A stretch of 64,000 nucleotides of DNA from Anthoceros angustus (Eukaryota > Streptophyta > Anthocerotopsida > Anthocerotales > Anthocerotaceae): contig MU008196.1 of assembly GCA_010909165.1 (NCBI GenBank), positions 1 to 64,000 on the forward strand, given 5' to 3'. Below the pieces are notes generated by a model. That model was given only the letters and a program-made list of their open reading frames with translations, was not told where the DNA came from and ran no database searches. Both the position numbers and the translations under genes were made by a program. Of the stretch, positions 1-11,189 are shown piece after piece. How positions within the stretch are numbered: the first letter of the stretch is position 1; each line of letters starts with the position of its first letter.

Positions 1-196
1 GGACGAAATCGGGTGTGGACTGGTCCCCGGCGCCCGTGATAGGCTCCTCACGAAGGCGTGACCGCAATTGTGTTGTGTCGCTGTAGGTCGAGGATTGCGA
101 TTTTTCAAGCAAAGGCAAGTGGTGCACTGAAGAGGGAGAGTAGAGGCGCCTTGCTTGTTTAGAAGGCAGAAGTGTGTCACAGTAGTAGCGACGGCA

Positions 197-1744
197 TCAC
201 AAGGCCTCAACTTTCACACAAGTCTCATGGGACGAAACCCAACGACGGGTTTGGCTGTGGGATAAGGTGGCCGCCATAGTGGAGTGACCCTGAGTGCCCG
301 GGTTTTCCCTACCTGGTGGGTGAGGTGCCTCCCTGGTAGGCACAAAGCGAGATGGTGGGGACTCCCCACCTTGGGTCACACCTCCCGTGGTAGTCCTCCT
401 CTCATAGACTACCATTCGGCCTTCCTCGGTTGCTCCTCTCCCTCTCTTGCTTTGGGGGAAAAGATTCCCCAACTGTTGCTTCCACATCTTCCATCCTTGC
501 TCTCGATGGCTGGAGGTCGACCTCGCTCCGATAATGCAAAAGGCAAGGCCTTTCCAAGCACTGGAGATGACCTCCAGGGATGCCAAGCATCTTCCAACTC
601 TTGCTTGTGAGAAGTCCCTGCTTTCCACAAATGCACCAAATAGGTGCTAAGAGGTGCAGGCCCTTCCTCATCCACCAGGCTTGAGGAGCTTCTCCGGTGG
701 ATGTACGCTTCATACATAATGGTTCCCCAACCGGCTTGGCTCATGGAAATCTTCCACAAAATTGGAGGAAGTTGGTGCTGAAATAAGACGTCCGGTAATT
801 TACCAACCCCAACACAATCTTCGAAGAGCCTCCACTTCAGCCTCCTTGATGCTCTTCGCCCAGCCATTCTTGGCGTGGCCTTTACTCCTCCATCCATCAT
901 GTCAAGGAATTCTATCATGAGAGGGCTGTCCTCTTCCTCCATTCGACCTTTCGAGGAGAGCAATTGAGCTCCTCCTCCGCCTTCCATACACTGTCGAATA
1001 CTTGACGTCCAGCAGCGGATCCCGAGCATTCCTCCCATTAGTGCGGGCAAGCCCGATTGATGGAGGTTGATGTAACACTCCTCAATCAATTCCTGTAGGC
1101 CCATTGGCCATACACCCATCCCAGTGGATGTTTTCCTCCTCCGCCCATTGCCGAAATCAACCAAATCCGGGTTGCTGCCCAAAGAAGCAAGTGAATTGAG
1201 GCATCTCGACCACCCCCTCCCGGTGGCGCAGCTCCGCCTTCTTCCTTTCCTCCGAGGAAGAGCCCAAGCGGCTCCTTCCTGCCTTTCCCAGCTCGAGGCA
1301 TGGTGGCGTTCTTCTCCTTGCTTACAAGGAAATTACTCTCCAATTTGAGAGCTTCAAAATTCCACACCTCAGCGCACCTCTTCCTTGTTGTGGCAACACG
1401 CTCCCCCTGCAGCACACGTTAGCCCTGGCTTGAATTTTCCAGCTGCTGCTAACCTCCTCTCCGTGGTCCTTCCTCCAGGGCAGAGCGCCGCCACCGATTT
1501 TTTCACAACGCCCTTCCTGCTTTCAATTCCACAGCCACAGCACCTCAAGTGCTCCGCTTGGCTCGCCCGCACTTCCTCTTCCGGTCTCGGGCGTGGAGAG
1601 CTCCTTTTCGCTTGCGGTATTCTTCCTTCCACGGCCTCGCTTACCGTTAGTCCGGTTCTTCCTCGATGGAGCGCCTCCGCCTCGCTCCTTGCTCGGCGAT
1701 GGAAGCTGTGATGGTAGCCTTCCTTCCTTGCGTCTTACGCCCAA
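197..1744 (-). pseudogene. GC-rich coding-like block, unrecognised (possible retroelement gag remnant)
   Basis: The longest open frame is 257 codons on the minus strand (409-1182). Further minus-strand frames lie upstream at 1086-1415, 1369-1632 and 1523-1744. Together they read like one charged, Arg/Glu/Gly-rich protein broken by frameshifts. No catalytic motif, zinc knuckle or known domain is visible. The composition resembles the GC-rich coiled-coil gag-like sequences at 52-54 and 60-61.5 kb, which is the only reason to suspect a gag. It lies directly beside unit A, whose integrase remnant is also on the minus strand. It could equally be non-coding GC-rich DNA with chance open frames. Positions 1-196 hold nothing I recognise. 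Confidence 0.22.
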
Positions 1745-2239
1745 CTCCAGCTCGTTCTAGCTCTTGAAGTGGAGGCTAAAACCCGCACTTTGCCCCTTTG
1801 GATGTCTCACACCTGGGCACAACCCTAGATTGGGTTCATCATTCCAAAATCCTAATTCTATCTAAACTACCTATTTTCCTATCTCACGCTCAATTAATTA
1901 ATCTTGCTAATCATTTGATATATTTATTCCCTATCGCATGAGCATGGATATCCCCATTCTAAATTCCCTTTTTAGCCGAGATTCACCCATTGCGGGTAGT
2001 CGCACCATCATGTAGATGCCTACTCACCCTACCGGAGTGTGTGTAGCTCACTTGCCAGTCTCACAGCCCTACCAACCTTTGACTTTTCCTTGTCGTTTAC
2101 CGTTCTTCTTTCTCAGGATATCCTCTCGCTTCCTAACAATATTTACAACTCCATTTCAAGATTCTGAAATTTTCCGCATGCTCCTCTTCAATCGCTTCTT
2201 AGCCAAAAAAATCAAACTTCGTTCTTTGGCTCTTTGAAT

Positions 2240-2762
2240 GGTTGCCCAAACTTTCGTTCCACATACTCCCCACCTCACCGCTTGCGTCGCAAACAACTTT
2301 GGTCGAGGTACTTTTGACTTTCCACCCGCTCACTCTAGGGCAATACTTCCAGCATGAGTTGCACAGATCCATTTCGTACATCTGCGACTACCTCGTAAGG
2401 TCCCATCCATCTTAGCCTAAGCTTCCTGGAAAGTCTAGGTACCGACTATCATATAGAAGAACCAAATCCCGCCCACGATAGCCTCCTGCTTCCTCAACCT
2501 CCCATCATGCCTGCTTCCGGGTTCCACAGATGAGTTTCCTCTAAAGCATCCTCCTCGTTCCTCCTTCTATGAAGCATTCTAGTCTAGCTACGGCTACTTC
2601 TTCTGGTCATGCGTTCATCCTCCATGATCCTCGTAGGTACTTCAAATTCCACGCATCACAGTGCCATGCCATCGTTAGATAATAAGGGTCTTCTTGGTGG
2701 TTACCTTCTCCGTCTTGTAAGCCCACGTCTGCAACAGCATCCCAATCATCGTAAAGTCGCGG
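2240..2762 (-). pseudogene. Ty3/gypsy integrase C-terminus, unit A copy
   Basis: Read on the minus strand, this holds the C-terminal part of a plant Ty3/gypsy polyprotein. About 2580-2750 gives frames resembling the tail after the integrase core (WAYKTEKVTTKK, then a proline-poor acidic stretch). About 2300-2460 gives YDSRYLDFPG followed, one frame over, by LRLRWMGPYEVV and VRNGSVQL, the conserved block near the end of gypsy pol. Integrase inserts retroelement cDNA into the chromosome; this copy lacks the catalytic core and is frameshifted. The sequence switches abruptly to gene X at about 2762, at the same junction as in unit B. 1745-2239 to its left should be pol 3' flank or LTR and holds no further recognisable coding. 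Confidence 0.65.
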
Positions 2763-2764
2763 CC

Positions 2765-5700
2765 TCAGGCCTTGATTAGTTTTCGGGGTAGTGCGTGAAT
2801 TTTAGAGAGAATCGGCCTTTTGGCCATTATTTTACCAGATAGTAAAATTCATTACACTATAGTAGAAAACATGCCAAGTGGGGTGGATATGATCTACCAT
2901 CAAGGTGGAAAAGCGAGCACTAGAGTAGAAAACATGACGACCAAGTGAATACCGGGTCTAGAAGCTCATTCTAGAAATCCCACCAAAATCGCTAATCACA
3001 AAAACATTTTACATTAAATAATATTCATGCGGATCCGGGATATACAAAAACCAACAAAGAACCCTTTTCTTTGCGAGTTTCCTGTATATCCGTATGAAAT
3101 AATTCAACTAATGAAGAGTAAATACCATTATAGAGTGAACTCGCTTCAACAAAACCTACAAACAAAACCAAAATTAGCACCCAAACCGTAATTACGTGCT
3201 ACTAGTAAACACTAAAAATAAAAACATTGATACTCACCTTATTTTGGGAAATTCTTGTACAATTATACTGATTGAAAATGTAATTTTCACGACCACTTGG
3301 CTTGATTGGTACTTATACGCATTATCATAATTGGCAACCAATTGATGAAGGCGAGGACTTGGAAATTGACCTTCTTAGGTCACAACCTAAAACAACACAA
3401 CCATTAATTTTCAATCTAGTAGATTAATAAAAAGCATAAAGCTTACCGATCGGATTTTCGCGAGATAGCGATTGAAATATCTCGAGGCACATCCTTACGC
3501 TCTGTTGTCTTTCCACGTAATCTCCGAACCTCTTGCTCTTCTGCTGCTTGATTTCTCTTGATGCTTAATATGCTCTTGTCTCCTCTCCATTCTCACTCTG
3601 AATCTCAAGGGCTTTCTCTCTTTGCTTAGAGACTCGTAATTCAAGCCCTTTTCTCTGTCTCTCTATAAGTGCCTCCAAATCCTTTTGAAACTCCATTTCT
3701 GTTTCAATTTGTCATTCTCCAATTCCCGTTCTCGGAGATCTGCAAGCTGCTCAAAGCCACTTACATTTCCATTTGCGATCCAGTGCAATATATCAGAGGT
3801 GCTACCACCACATTCTGGTTAACGGATGACGATCACACTCACTGCACAATGCCCTCCAAGAGGGCCACGCATCAACTTCCCTCGTGTATCAATGTTGAAA
3901 TGAGGACGATGGCACTTACACTAGTCGAAGGATCACAATGCCAAGAACACAATCGAAACTCCAAAATGAATGAAAACAACAAACAAGCGACAAAGAATCA
4001 ACCTTGTCAACATATGGAATTTAGTAGAACACCCATCGTTGGTGCTAGTATCCATCTGGATGCCTTGTAGCTTTCAAGGTGCGCCGGTAAAAAAAAACCG
4101 GTATGATTAAAAAACTAACATGGCGGGACTACAACAAAGCAACTTCACAATACCAACGAACTTCAAGATGGACCACATGGTGCGGAAAAACTCGATTCGG
4201 TCCCAACATTGTTCGAGTCCTTTCATGATGAATAACGAGGTGGCCACGGGAGGAAAGACCCAAATCGAAACAAGTCGGGACACGAGTTTGACACAAGTCC
4301 CTACATACTTGATACAAATCTCAAACACTTACATTACTAACGTGTTGCACAAGGGGCCGATCTTGGTGACTCGAAAATACTATTTCAGGAGTTACATTCA
4401 ACACTGTTGACGGAAGAACACCCCTTAAATCATCCTGCATCCGATTGAGTTCTTCATTTAAAAGCTCCTGATAAGATCGTCGTTCACCGGGAACAAGAAC
4501 TCTTGCAGCAGCTGCCTGTTTTGCTTGACCAGAACGGTCATATCTGCAAAACATATGAGAACGTTAGGAACGAGCATACAAAGACTCAAATGTCACAAGC
4601 TTTCACAACATATTACCTTGAAAATCCAGCATCCGTTTATGGCGGTCACTTCTCCCGGAGGGCACAGGCCATCGTCAAGCGTGTAATCATCGTTACAGCT
4701 CTTATTGGTGTAGTAGCCAACAAGCCCAGTTGACCATGGTCTTCATAAATCTTGTGACATTCCTTTTGAAACACGAAGTTTTGCATACCAAGCCGAACAA
4801 AAACAAGCGTTAGTAAATAGAAACCACAAAACTCAAGCCCAATAAACCAAAAACTTACATTGATCTTGGGTTATCAATGGTTGAATTGAAGAAAACAATT
4901 GACAAATTCTTGTCATGTGCGAGACCACTTGGGAGAGTGATCAATATGACTTTAAAGGTTTCGATGGCGTCCTTTAGATCTTGACCTTTTGCGGAAATGC
5001 TCACTCGGTAGTTCTTCATATCCACTTTGTAATTTTTGAATCGTTCTTCATACACAAAATGAAGCGAGCTCATCTGATACATCAAAACATCAAACAAACA
5101 GTAAAACAAAAAGACTACACCTACTGAACAAAAGGTCCGCCTGAATCTGATGCAAATGAGAAGTCCCTAATGAGCAGGTTATGTAACTCTTCACCACCTC
5201 GAACCCCAAACCTGGTCATGCAAAAATATGCACACCTGCAAACAATATAAGCATAAGGGCTCCAGGTTTAAGAGACCATAAATGAACAATCAAAGTGCAC
5301 CCCCAAAACCAACAATATTACCTTTTCCCAAATGAGCATTGATGATCTACGTGTGAAAGAATCGGTCGCTCATCATCGAAATCAACTTCACCTCTTTTCG
5401 ACATGACACAATCCCAAGGTCCTTGCGATTTTCATGGGCAACCACTGCACAGGACCCATGGAAAATTCCATGAAACAAGTTGATCAGAACATCGAACCAA
5501 GCGGCTTTGGTTCAGATGCACTGTTAAAATCCGGTTAAACCCACGAAGAAAGACATCACTGCACAAGTGAAGATCGTCGGTCATGTGAAAGGAAAGTCGA
5601 ACTATCAAAATCAACAAGTAAGAAAACATCACTACTTACGTTTACGGAGAAAATCTGTTGTCCTTGATTCGAACTTGATGGAAAAAGGTATCGAATAAGA

Positions 5701-6640
5701 TTTAGATCCTTGTAAGGAATATCCTCAACAGATCCCATCCCCACACTCACTTTCATAAAGGCCGAGGCGACTTGACACGGTTATTACGCGTTTGACCTAT
5801 CCTCCCCACCACTCAAAGCATCATTCACAGCTCCCTCGGGGTGGGGTCAAATCGCTCTCAAAATTTCTTCATCATCAATTTCCTCCATACCCATGGCAAA
5901 GTCATCTTGGGACCGGCACTTTAGCCTCTCAAACATATCGAGCACTTCTTGATCGGGGATGACTCGGTCGGGAACCACAGGCATGGAAAAGCGCGCCTGT
6001 AAGCATCTGTTCACAGCACACAAATCTCTAGACTCTAGAGAGGCTTTGGCATCACAACCATGGGATCGTCGGTTATCAAGAAATCATTCTCCCCAGCTGG
6101 ACCCCTCTCGACAATGGGACATAGTTAGTAATCTCGCAGAGGACCTTCAACCACAGTCGGTGTCACCCTTCTCCTCTTTACACAAACTCACCGCATCGAG
6201 CATCCTTCTTGGATGAGAAGTGCCTTGGCGGTTTAGGAATGCCTTTTTGGAACTAAATATGTTCCTTCACCAAGACACCATCAACTTTACCATCATCCTG
6301 CGTGGATGAGTTGCGATGTGGAAACGGTGACTTGACACGTTGTCTAGTGTACGCTTATGACTTGACCGGGGACCCTTGCTTCTTTCCCGGTCCAAGGCCC
6401 GGTGGGTTTCCTTTTAGGTGCCATCGCAAGCCAGACATTAGAGTGGACAAGGAACACAACATCCTAAAGAACAAACAAAACCACAACAAAAACACACTTA
6501 CGTGGTGTTGAACTTCAAATACGAACTTCTGTGAAGGGTCTAACAGATGATTATAAAACAATTTAAGGCGAAGGGGGTGTGGGGATAGCACAGAACATTC
6601 ATTGAATCTACACATTGTCAAATTAGATCCCTCCACTTTA
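2765..6640 (-). pseudogene. Gene X, unit A copy: unrecognised intron-containing gene
   Basis: The minus strand carries a series of short coding-like blocks separated by AT-rich, intron-like sequence. Near 6503 a GTAAGT donor follows a short exon, and a basic stretch reading PKRKPTG-like/PGKKQGS comes next. Other blocks lie at 5556-5756, 4855-5109 (containing DLKDAIETFKVI and LAHDKNLSIVFF), 4321-4554 and 4129-4328. The last block, about 3480-3720, is rich in Lys, Arg and Glu and resembles the charged tail of NAM-associated or MYB-like transposon accessory proteins, but I cannot assign a family. Every exon candidate has a counterpart in unit B. Frameshifts and in-frame stops break the copy. The gene could belong to the host or to a transposon. 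Confidence 0.4.
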
Positions 6641-6959
6641 TGTTAGTGAGCAAACTCCTTTCCCAAAAGTACCCACATACTGCCTGTAATTAGACCCTTT
6701 TGCCGAATAATATCAAAAACAAACAAAAATGTTAGGCGGTGCACAACATGAAAGCATACTAGGAGATTCAATGGACCGTCAGGCGAAGGTTATCACGATT
6801 CACGCAGACGGACCAGTCGAGCGTTGGAGCCAACCCTTCACACGATAGCAGCAATGCCTACACACACAATTTGATGGATTAGATAACTTAAAAGTGGTAG
6901 CAAAGCAAACTTGACAAGACGAAGGCATATGCACAACATATCAAAAACCGATCATCAGG

Positions 6960-8640
6960 TCTAAACGTAAAGTTGACATACCAGATCAAGGGTTACACCA
7001 TGGACAAATTTCCTCCCGACAAAGCTTGTCTGCACCAAAACAAAACAAATAAGAACAAGAATGCACGCTTTGCAGGCTTAAAACAGACAAACGATACAGA
7101 AGCATTACGGGCTGTGATGCAAAGGATGATAAATGTAAAATACAAGACAAATGAAAACTGCTGTAACAGTTCAGACACCCTGTTTACCAACACTGTCTTC
7201 CGACTAGAAAATCTTGAAATTACTTCCTGCGTCAAACGAACAAAAGACAATGAAAAACTAATACAAGCTACTGAAGAGAATCTAACTGACAGCATTTTTC
7301 AAAAGCAGCATCTTCATAAAGACAGAGTACTAAACAAAGTTCATTGGCGTACCAAACAAAATCCCGAAATATGTCCGCCACATAGACCGAAACATGACTG
7401 CATCAAAAACAGCGAGAAGGTAAGAACACACGAGGAAAGCAAACCACATCCGGGAAAAATACACTTTGACCTTAGTCACAAACACATATTAAGACGTGAA
7501 AACAAAAACACAAAGAATTACGATGGCGAAGCAAATCAAGTCGGACTAAGTGAGAGAAAAAATAGGCGTGACAAAACAAAACCAAGCCATGGAACCAGAC
7601 GGCATCAAGCGAGAGACAAAAAGTCACTTCAAACAAAACGAACAAGTTATAGCAGCGTTTACAGAAGGTGAAAACAAGCAGTGAAGGTGAAAGAATCGCA
7701 CATGAAACAGACCTAAACAAAACTTAGCTTGGAAGTAACAACAGAAGCCCGAACCTCTCAGACAAAGACAGATACTGCTGGTCGATTTCAAAAAAAACGA
7801 ACAGACACAATCGACGATGGCGTCAACAGCAAACAAGTCAACAAGAGAGTACAGCAAACGAAATCAGCAAGAACCAAGCTTATACAGAAAGTTAAAGTTT
7901 AAAACGACACACATAACAGAACGTCACAGCAACAAAAACAAGAACACACAGAGGTCATCGAGACACAGACAAGAAAACAAGCAGAGATGCAAACTGATAC
8001 CAAGCCATGACCACACGACAACAAGCGAACAGATAAAAGGTCACTTCCAACAATCAAACAGAAACGACCGTTAAGAGAAGGTCAAAAAAGAACGCAAGAA
8101 TCACTCATGGAATAGACATGACAACCTTCAACTAGATGCAACAATAGAATGAAGGCTCAAAAACGCAGACAGATACTGCTTGTCGTTTTCACAAAAACGA
8201 AGCAGACTCCATCGACGCTAGCATCAACAGCAAACAAAATAAACAAAGACAACCTACAGCAACCAGAAATCAGCTAGCAACGGAGCTATCGGCGAACGTA
8301 AACCAAATACCATCATAGCAAAGTAGTCATTCCCTATGATTTAGGAATCGCGCACAGCAAAAAACAACATCGGAAGCAGACGAGATCAGAAAAAAGCCGC
8401 GATACAAAAAGCCACCGGTAAACAGGAGGTAGAAAAACACTTAAACCGAACAGACAGAACAAAAACCGCACCGACCATACACCGGAGCGCCAGAACACCA
8501 CCGGCGTAGCAAAACAACACCAAAACCGCACAAAACAACAAAAGAAAGAAACAATAGACGAGAAACAACAGAAAATAACGTAAGCGCAAATGGACAGCGA
8601 CTTCAAAGAAGACAGAGGGCCTTAACCTTTAAACGACAGA
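6960..8640 (+). other. T-poor, A/C-rich tract (unit A)
   Basis: About 1.7 kb in which the plus strand is dominated by A, C and G with very little T. It reads as 'aacaaaac/gacaagaa' variations. Parts are repeated about 400-440 bp apart: 'gacagatactgct' recurs at about 7768 and 8168, and 'aagccatg' with downstream sequence recurs at about 7584 and 8002. Long open frames on both strands follow from this composition rather than from genes. The unit B equivalent is 15300-16980. It lies between gene X (to the left, minus strand) and the plus-strand promoter at 9166. Confidence 0.6.
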
Positions 8641-8649
8641 AACCTCAGC

Positions 8650-8935
8650 CTCCGGTGCCAATCAACCTTGGCCTTCGGACTAAGCAACAAGCTTAACCTG
8701 ACGGGCAAGGACACCGTGACCTTCGGACCAGGCAAACCCTTGGCCTTCGAAAGAACCAACAGACCAGCAACACCTTGGCCTTCGAAACAATCTATACAGA
8801 GACCTTGGCCTTTGAACGAAGGCTGGAAAGGCCTTAGCCTTTCGAAAGGACCTGAAAAACGCATTGGCCTGAAAACTTAAACCAAAGCCTAGAAGCCTAG
8901 AACACCTTGGCCTTCAAAGAAGGCTACAAAGCCTA
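8650..8935 (+). repeat. Short interspersed 'CCTTGGCCTTCG' repeats
   Basis: The motif CCTTGGCCTTCG and close variants occurs about eight times in under 300 bp, at irregular spacing (for example near 8668, 8741, 8774, 8803, 8833 and 8906). Looser relatives (CCTTGGCCTCG, CCTTGGCCTGG) lie at the matching place in unit B near 16771 and 17053. The repeats sit just upstream of the TATA/telo-box promoter, so they could be enhancer-like upstream repeats; that role is inferred. Confidence 0.6.
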
Positions 8936-9165
8936 AGCCTTGGACCGAGCCAAATCACTTTGGCTGCGAAACTAGAACTAGACAACTCATGGACTTGAGC
9001 AAGCACGGAAGCATGCACAAGGCATAGGCCATGGCCCTCACAACACCGGACACGGGCCTTGAAGCAGAGGAGGAAGACCTTTGAGACTAAAGGCGAACAA
9101 GCCGAGGCCCGGACGGGCCACCTCGGCCTCACAGGAATGCAAAAGACCTCCCGCTTTGGAGAAGC

Positions 9166-9215
9166 CATTTATATATAGGCAAACCCTAAACACTCTCCCT
9201 CGGCGCGCGTTCTCT
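9166..9215 (+). promoter_or_regulatory. Plant-type core promoter: TATA box, telo-box, pyrimidine patch
   Basis: ATTTATATATAGG is followed within two bases by AAACCCTAAA, a classic plant telo-box, then a CT-rich stretch. The same three parts recur in the same order at 17276 and 21546, which supports real conservation. It points rightwards, away from gene X. 9216-9850 downstream carries no recognisable gene; a stretch near 9490-9560 resembles the block H repeat at 42.54 and 53.98 kb ('gtcgttgtagta' plus 'ccaagagaa'). Confidence 0.55.
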
Positions 9216-9854
9216 CTCTACCAAAGCTGATTTGAATTAAAACCTAAGATTAGGGGATTCCAAACCCTCGTACGTGGGTTCGCCATTCACGCCAGCCTGT
9301 TCAACCAAACCTAGGTTCTTGATTCCAAACCTAGCCTAACCGCACCAAACCTAATCTCCGAACCCCGATGCGTGAATAACTGAACCTACTGTTCAACCAC
9401 GGTGCCACGCACGACCTCGAACCATCTAGAAGTTTCGTTTCGGTATAGCGGCAACATGGCGCTTCTTTCGATGGGCAGGCGCGCACAATCATGTCGTTGT
9501 AGTATGGAGTCCGTTCCCAAGAGAATGATAGCTCCGTTTGCAGCGATTCTCACCTTTCTTGGTCCACTTCACCGCACTCAATCTTCGTTTACCACTATTT
9601 ATAACGTTCACGAGCACGCGGACGCCTGCGGGATGTGGCGCGGCGGAAATAAGTCGCTAGGGTTTGGGTGGGACCCACCTCGGTGTCAAGCAACTACCCT
9701 AGTGAGAGCCACCGCCGTGGAATAAGATTTGCGGTCGTGGAATAAGAGCCGTGGTAGTTAGACAAGTCGGGGTAGTAGTGGTGAGTAGATAGGTAAGAGG
9801 AGTAGCAGTAAGTCTTGACTTAGGTGAAGGTCAAGAGATAGAAGTTAGGCCTCT

Positions 9855-9957
9855 TGGCACAAACCATTCCCTTGGGAGCGAATCCTAAGCCTACAACGAC
9901 ATTGAGGGCGAATGTGGACCTCACTGTCCCCGGACACAACCACACTCCACACCAGCC
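9855..9957 (+). repeat. Divergent end fragment of the TGTGGAA...TTCCACA LTR family
   Basis: The stretch 'cattcccttggga(g)cgaatcc' and a terminal 'actccaca' match, with several changes, the last ~100 bp of the LTRs ending at 34798, 39219 and 59239. Unit B begins immediately to its right. It is probably the remains of an LTR that flanked the gypsy element whose integrase is at 10430-11178. Confidence 0.5.
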
Positions 9958-10429
9958 CAAATTTAGCTCTTGCAAGCCGCGCAAACCGCACTTTAGCCCT
10001 CCTTGGATACCGCCACCGAGGCAGGCAACCCTAATGGATCATTCCAAAATCCTAATCCTATCTAAATGCCTATTTTCCTATGCCCGCATCCCTAATTAAT
10101 CGCCTAATTACTCTATACATTTATTCCCACAGGGCATATATAGTGGATATCCTATTCTAATTTCCTGAGATCGCTACAAGTGGTAGTCTGCTACCCCGTG
10201 GTAGTCCGCTCGCCACCATCGTGTGGCAGCCTCACGGCAGGCCACCACCTCGGGCCTTCCCCGCCCAGCCTTAGGGTCATTTTGACCCGCTTTACCCCTG
10301 GGATATCCTCTCACCTATCAATATCCTACAACCTGGCTCCAAGCAAATTCTCAACATGTCCCTCTTCAATCGTTTTCATAAAAAATTAAATTAGCTCATC
10401 CTCTCTGGCTCTTTTGGACGTTGCCCAAA

Positions 10430-11178
10430 CTTTCAGTCCATTCTCCTCTCACCGCTTAAGGCCCTGCAAACAACATGTATCTCGGGTTGAAGGTACTTTA
10501 ACCTTCCACCCATTCACCGTGGTCGGGCGAGTATCTAATACTCGAGTTGCAGGATCCATTCTCGACACCGCCACCACCGTAAGGTCCCATCCATCTCACC
10601 TAAGCTTCTGGAAGTCCAGTACCGACTATCAGAGAAGAACTAAATCGGCTGATAGCCTCCCCTCGCCTTACCTTCCATCGTGGCCTTTTCCGAGTTCTTG
10701 AATGGCCGAGTCTCCTCTAAGCATCTTCCAAGGCTCTTCCCCGCCTATGAAGATTCTAACCTAGCTATCGCTATCCCCACAACATCGCGTCTCCTCCATG
10801 ATCCCGTAGGTAGGTACTAAATTCCACAGCATCACATGGACATGCCATACGATAATAAGGGTCTTCGGTCATTTTAAGGTCCCGAAGCCCATGGTGTCAG
10901 ATGCAATTTAGCATCCCAATCATACATGCTCATGATTACCTTGGTGAGGATTGTGCATAGCAACGTGCCTTCTCCCACAATCCGTGCCTTGGGGTTGTGT
11001 CGTCATGGCGGATATTGAAGTAGGTGGTTAGGACTCAACGAGAGTTGAGGAAATCGCCCCCGTCACGACCAACTCTAAAGGACACCCATACCGTTATGAT
11101 GTTCTCGAACTTCGCCATCGCGGCGCGGCCGTCCTTCTTGTTGCTTCTCAACCCACCATTGGTGCTAACAATCCGTAA
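10430..11178 (-). pseudogene. Ty3/gypsy integrase, core end and C-terminus, unit B copy
   Basis: The minus strand from 11178 downwards matches the integrase at 25330-25610: the stretch antisense to 'ccttggtgaggattgtgc' and 'gttgaggaaat' is shared almost base for base. It covers the second catalytic Asp region (SDRG-like) and the following LTKV block. After that it continues where the other copy stops, with DWDAKLH and a WAF-like block, and ends near 10560-10630 with the antisense of the YDSRYLDFPG/MGPYEV region. Frameshifts break it throughout. At 11178 the homology to integrase stops and gene X sequence starts ('aagtcgcg'). Confidence 0.7.
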
Positions 11179-11189
11179 AGTCGCGCCTG

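Larger units (their letters stand above)
1745..9480 (+). repeat. Unit A of a ~7.7 kb direct duplication
   Basis: This stretch matches 9950-17540 (unit B) in the same order: integrase C-terminus, gene X, T-poor tract, promoter core, and a 'CCAAACCTAGCC'-type leader. Left-end anchors are 'ttccaaaatcctaat' at about 1842 and 10036. Later anchors include 'gccaagtggggt' at about 2874 and 11302. Unit A lacks about 240 bp of integrase that unit B keeps (10945-11170). The T-poor part (6.96-8.9 kb) is only loosely alignable with B. The two copies differ largely by 1-6 nt indels. Confidence 0.8.
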
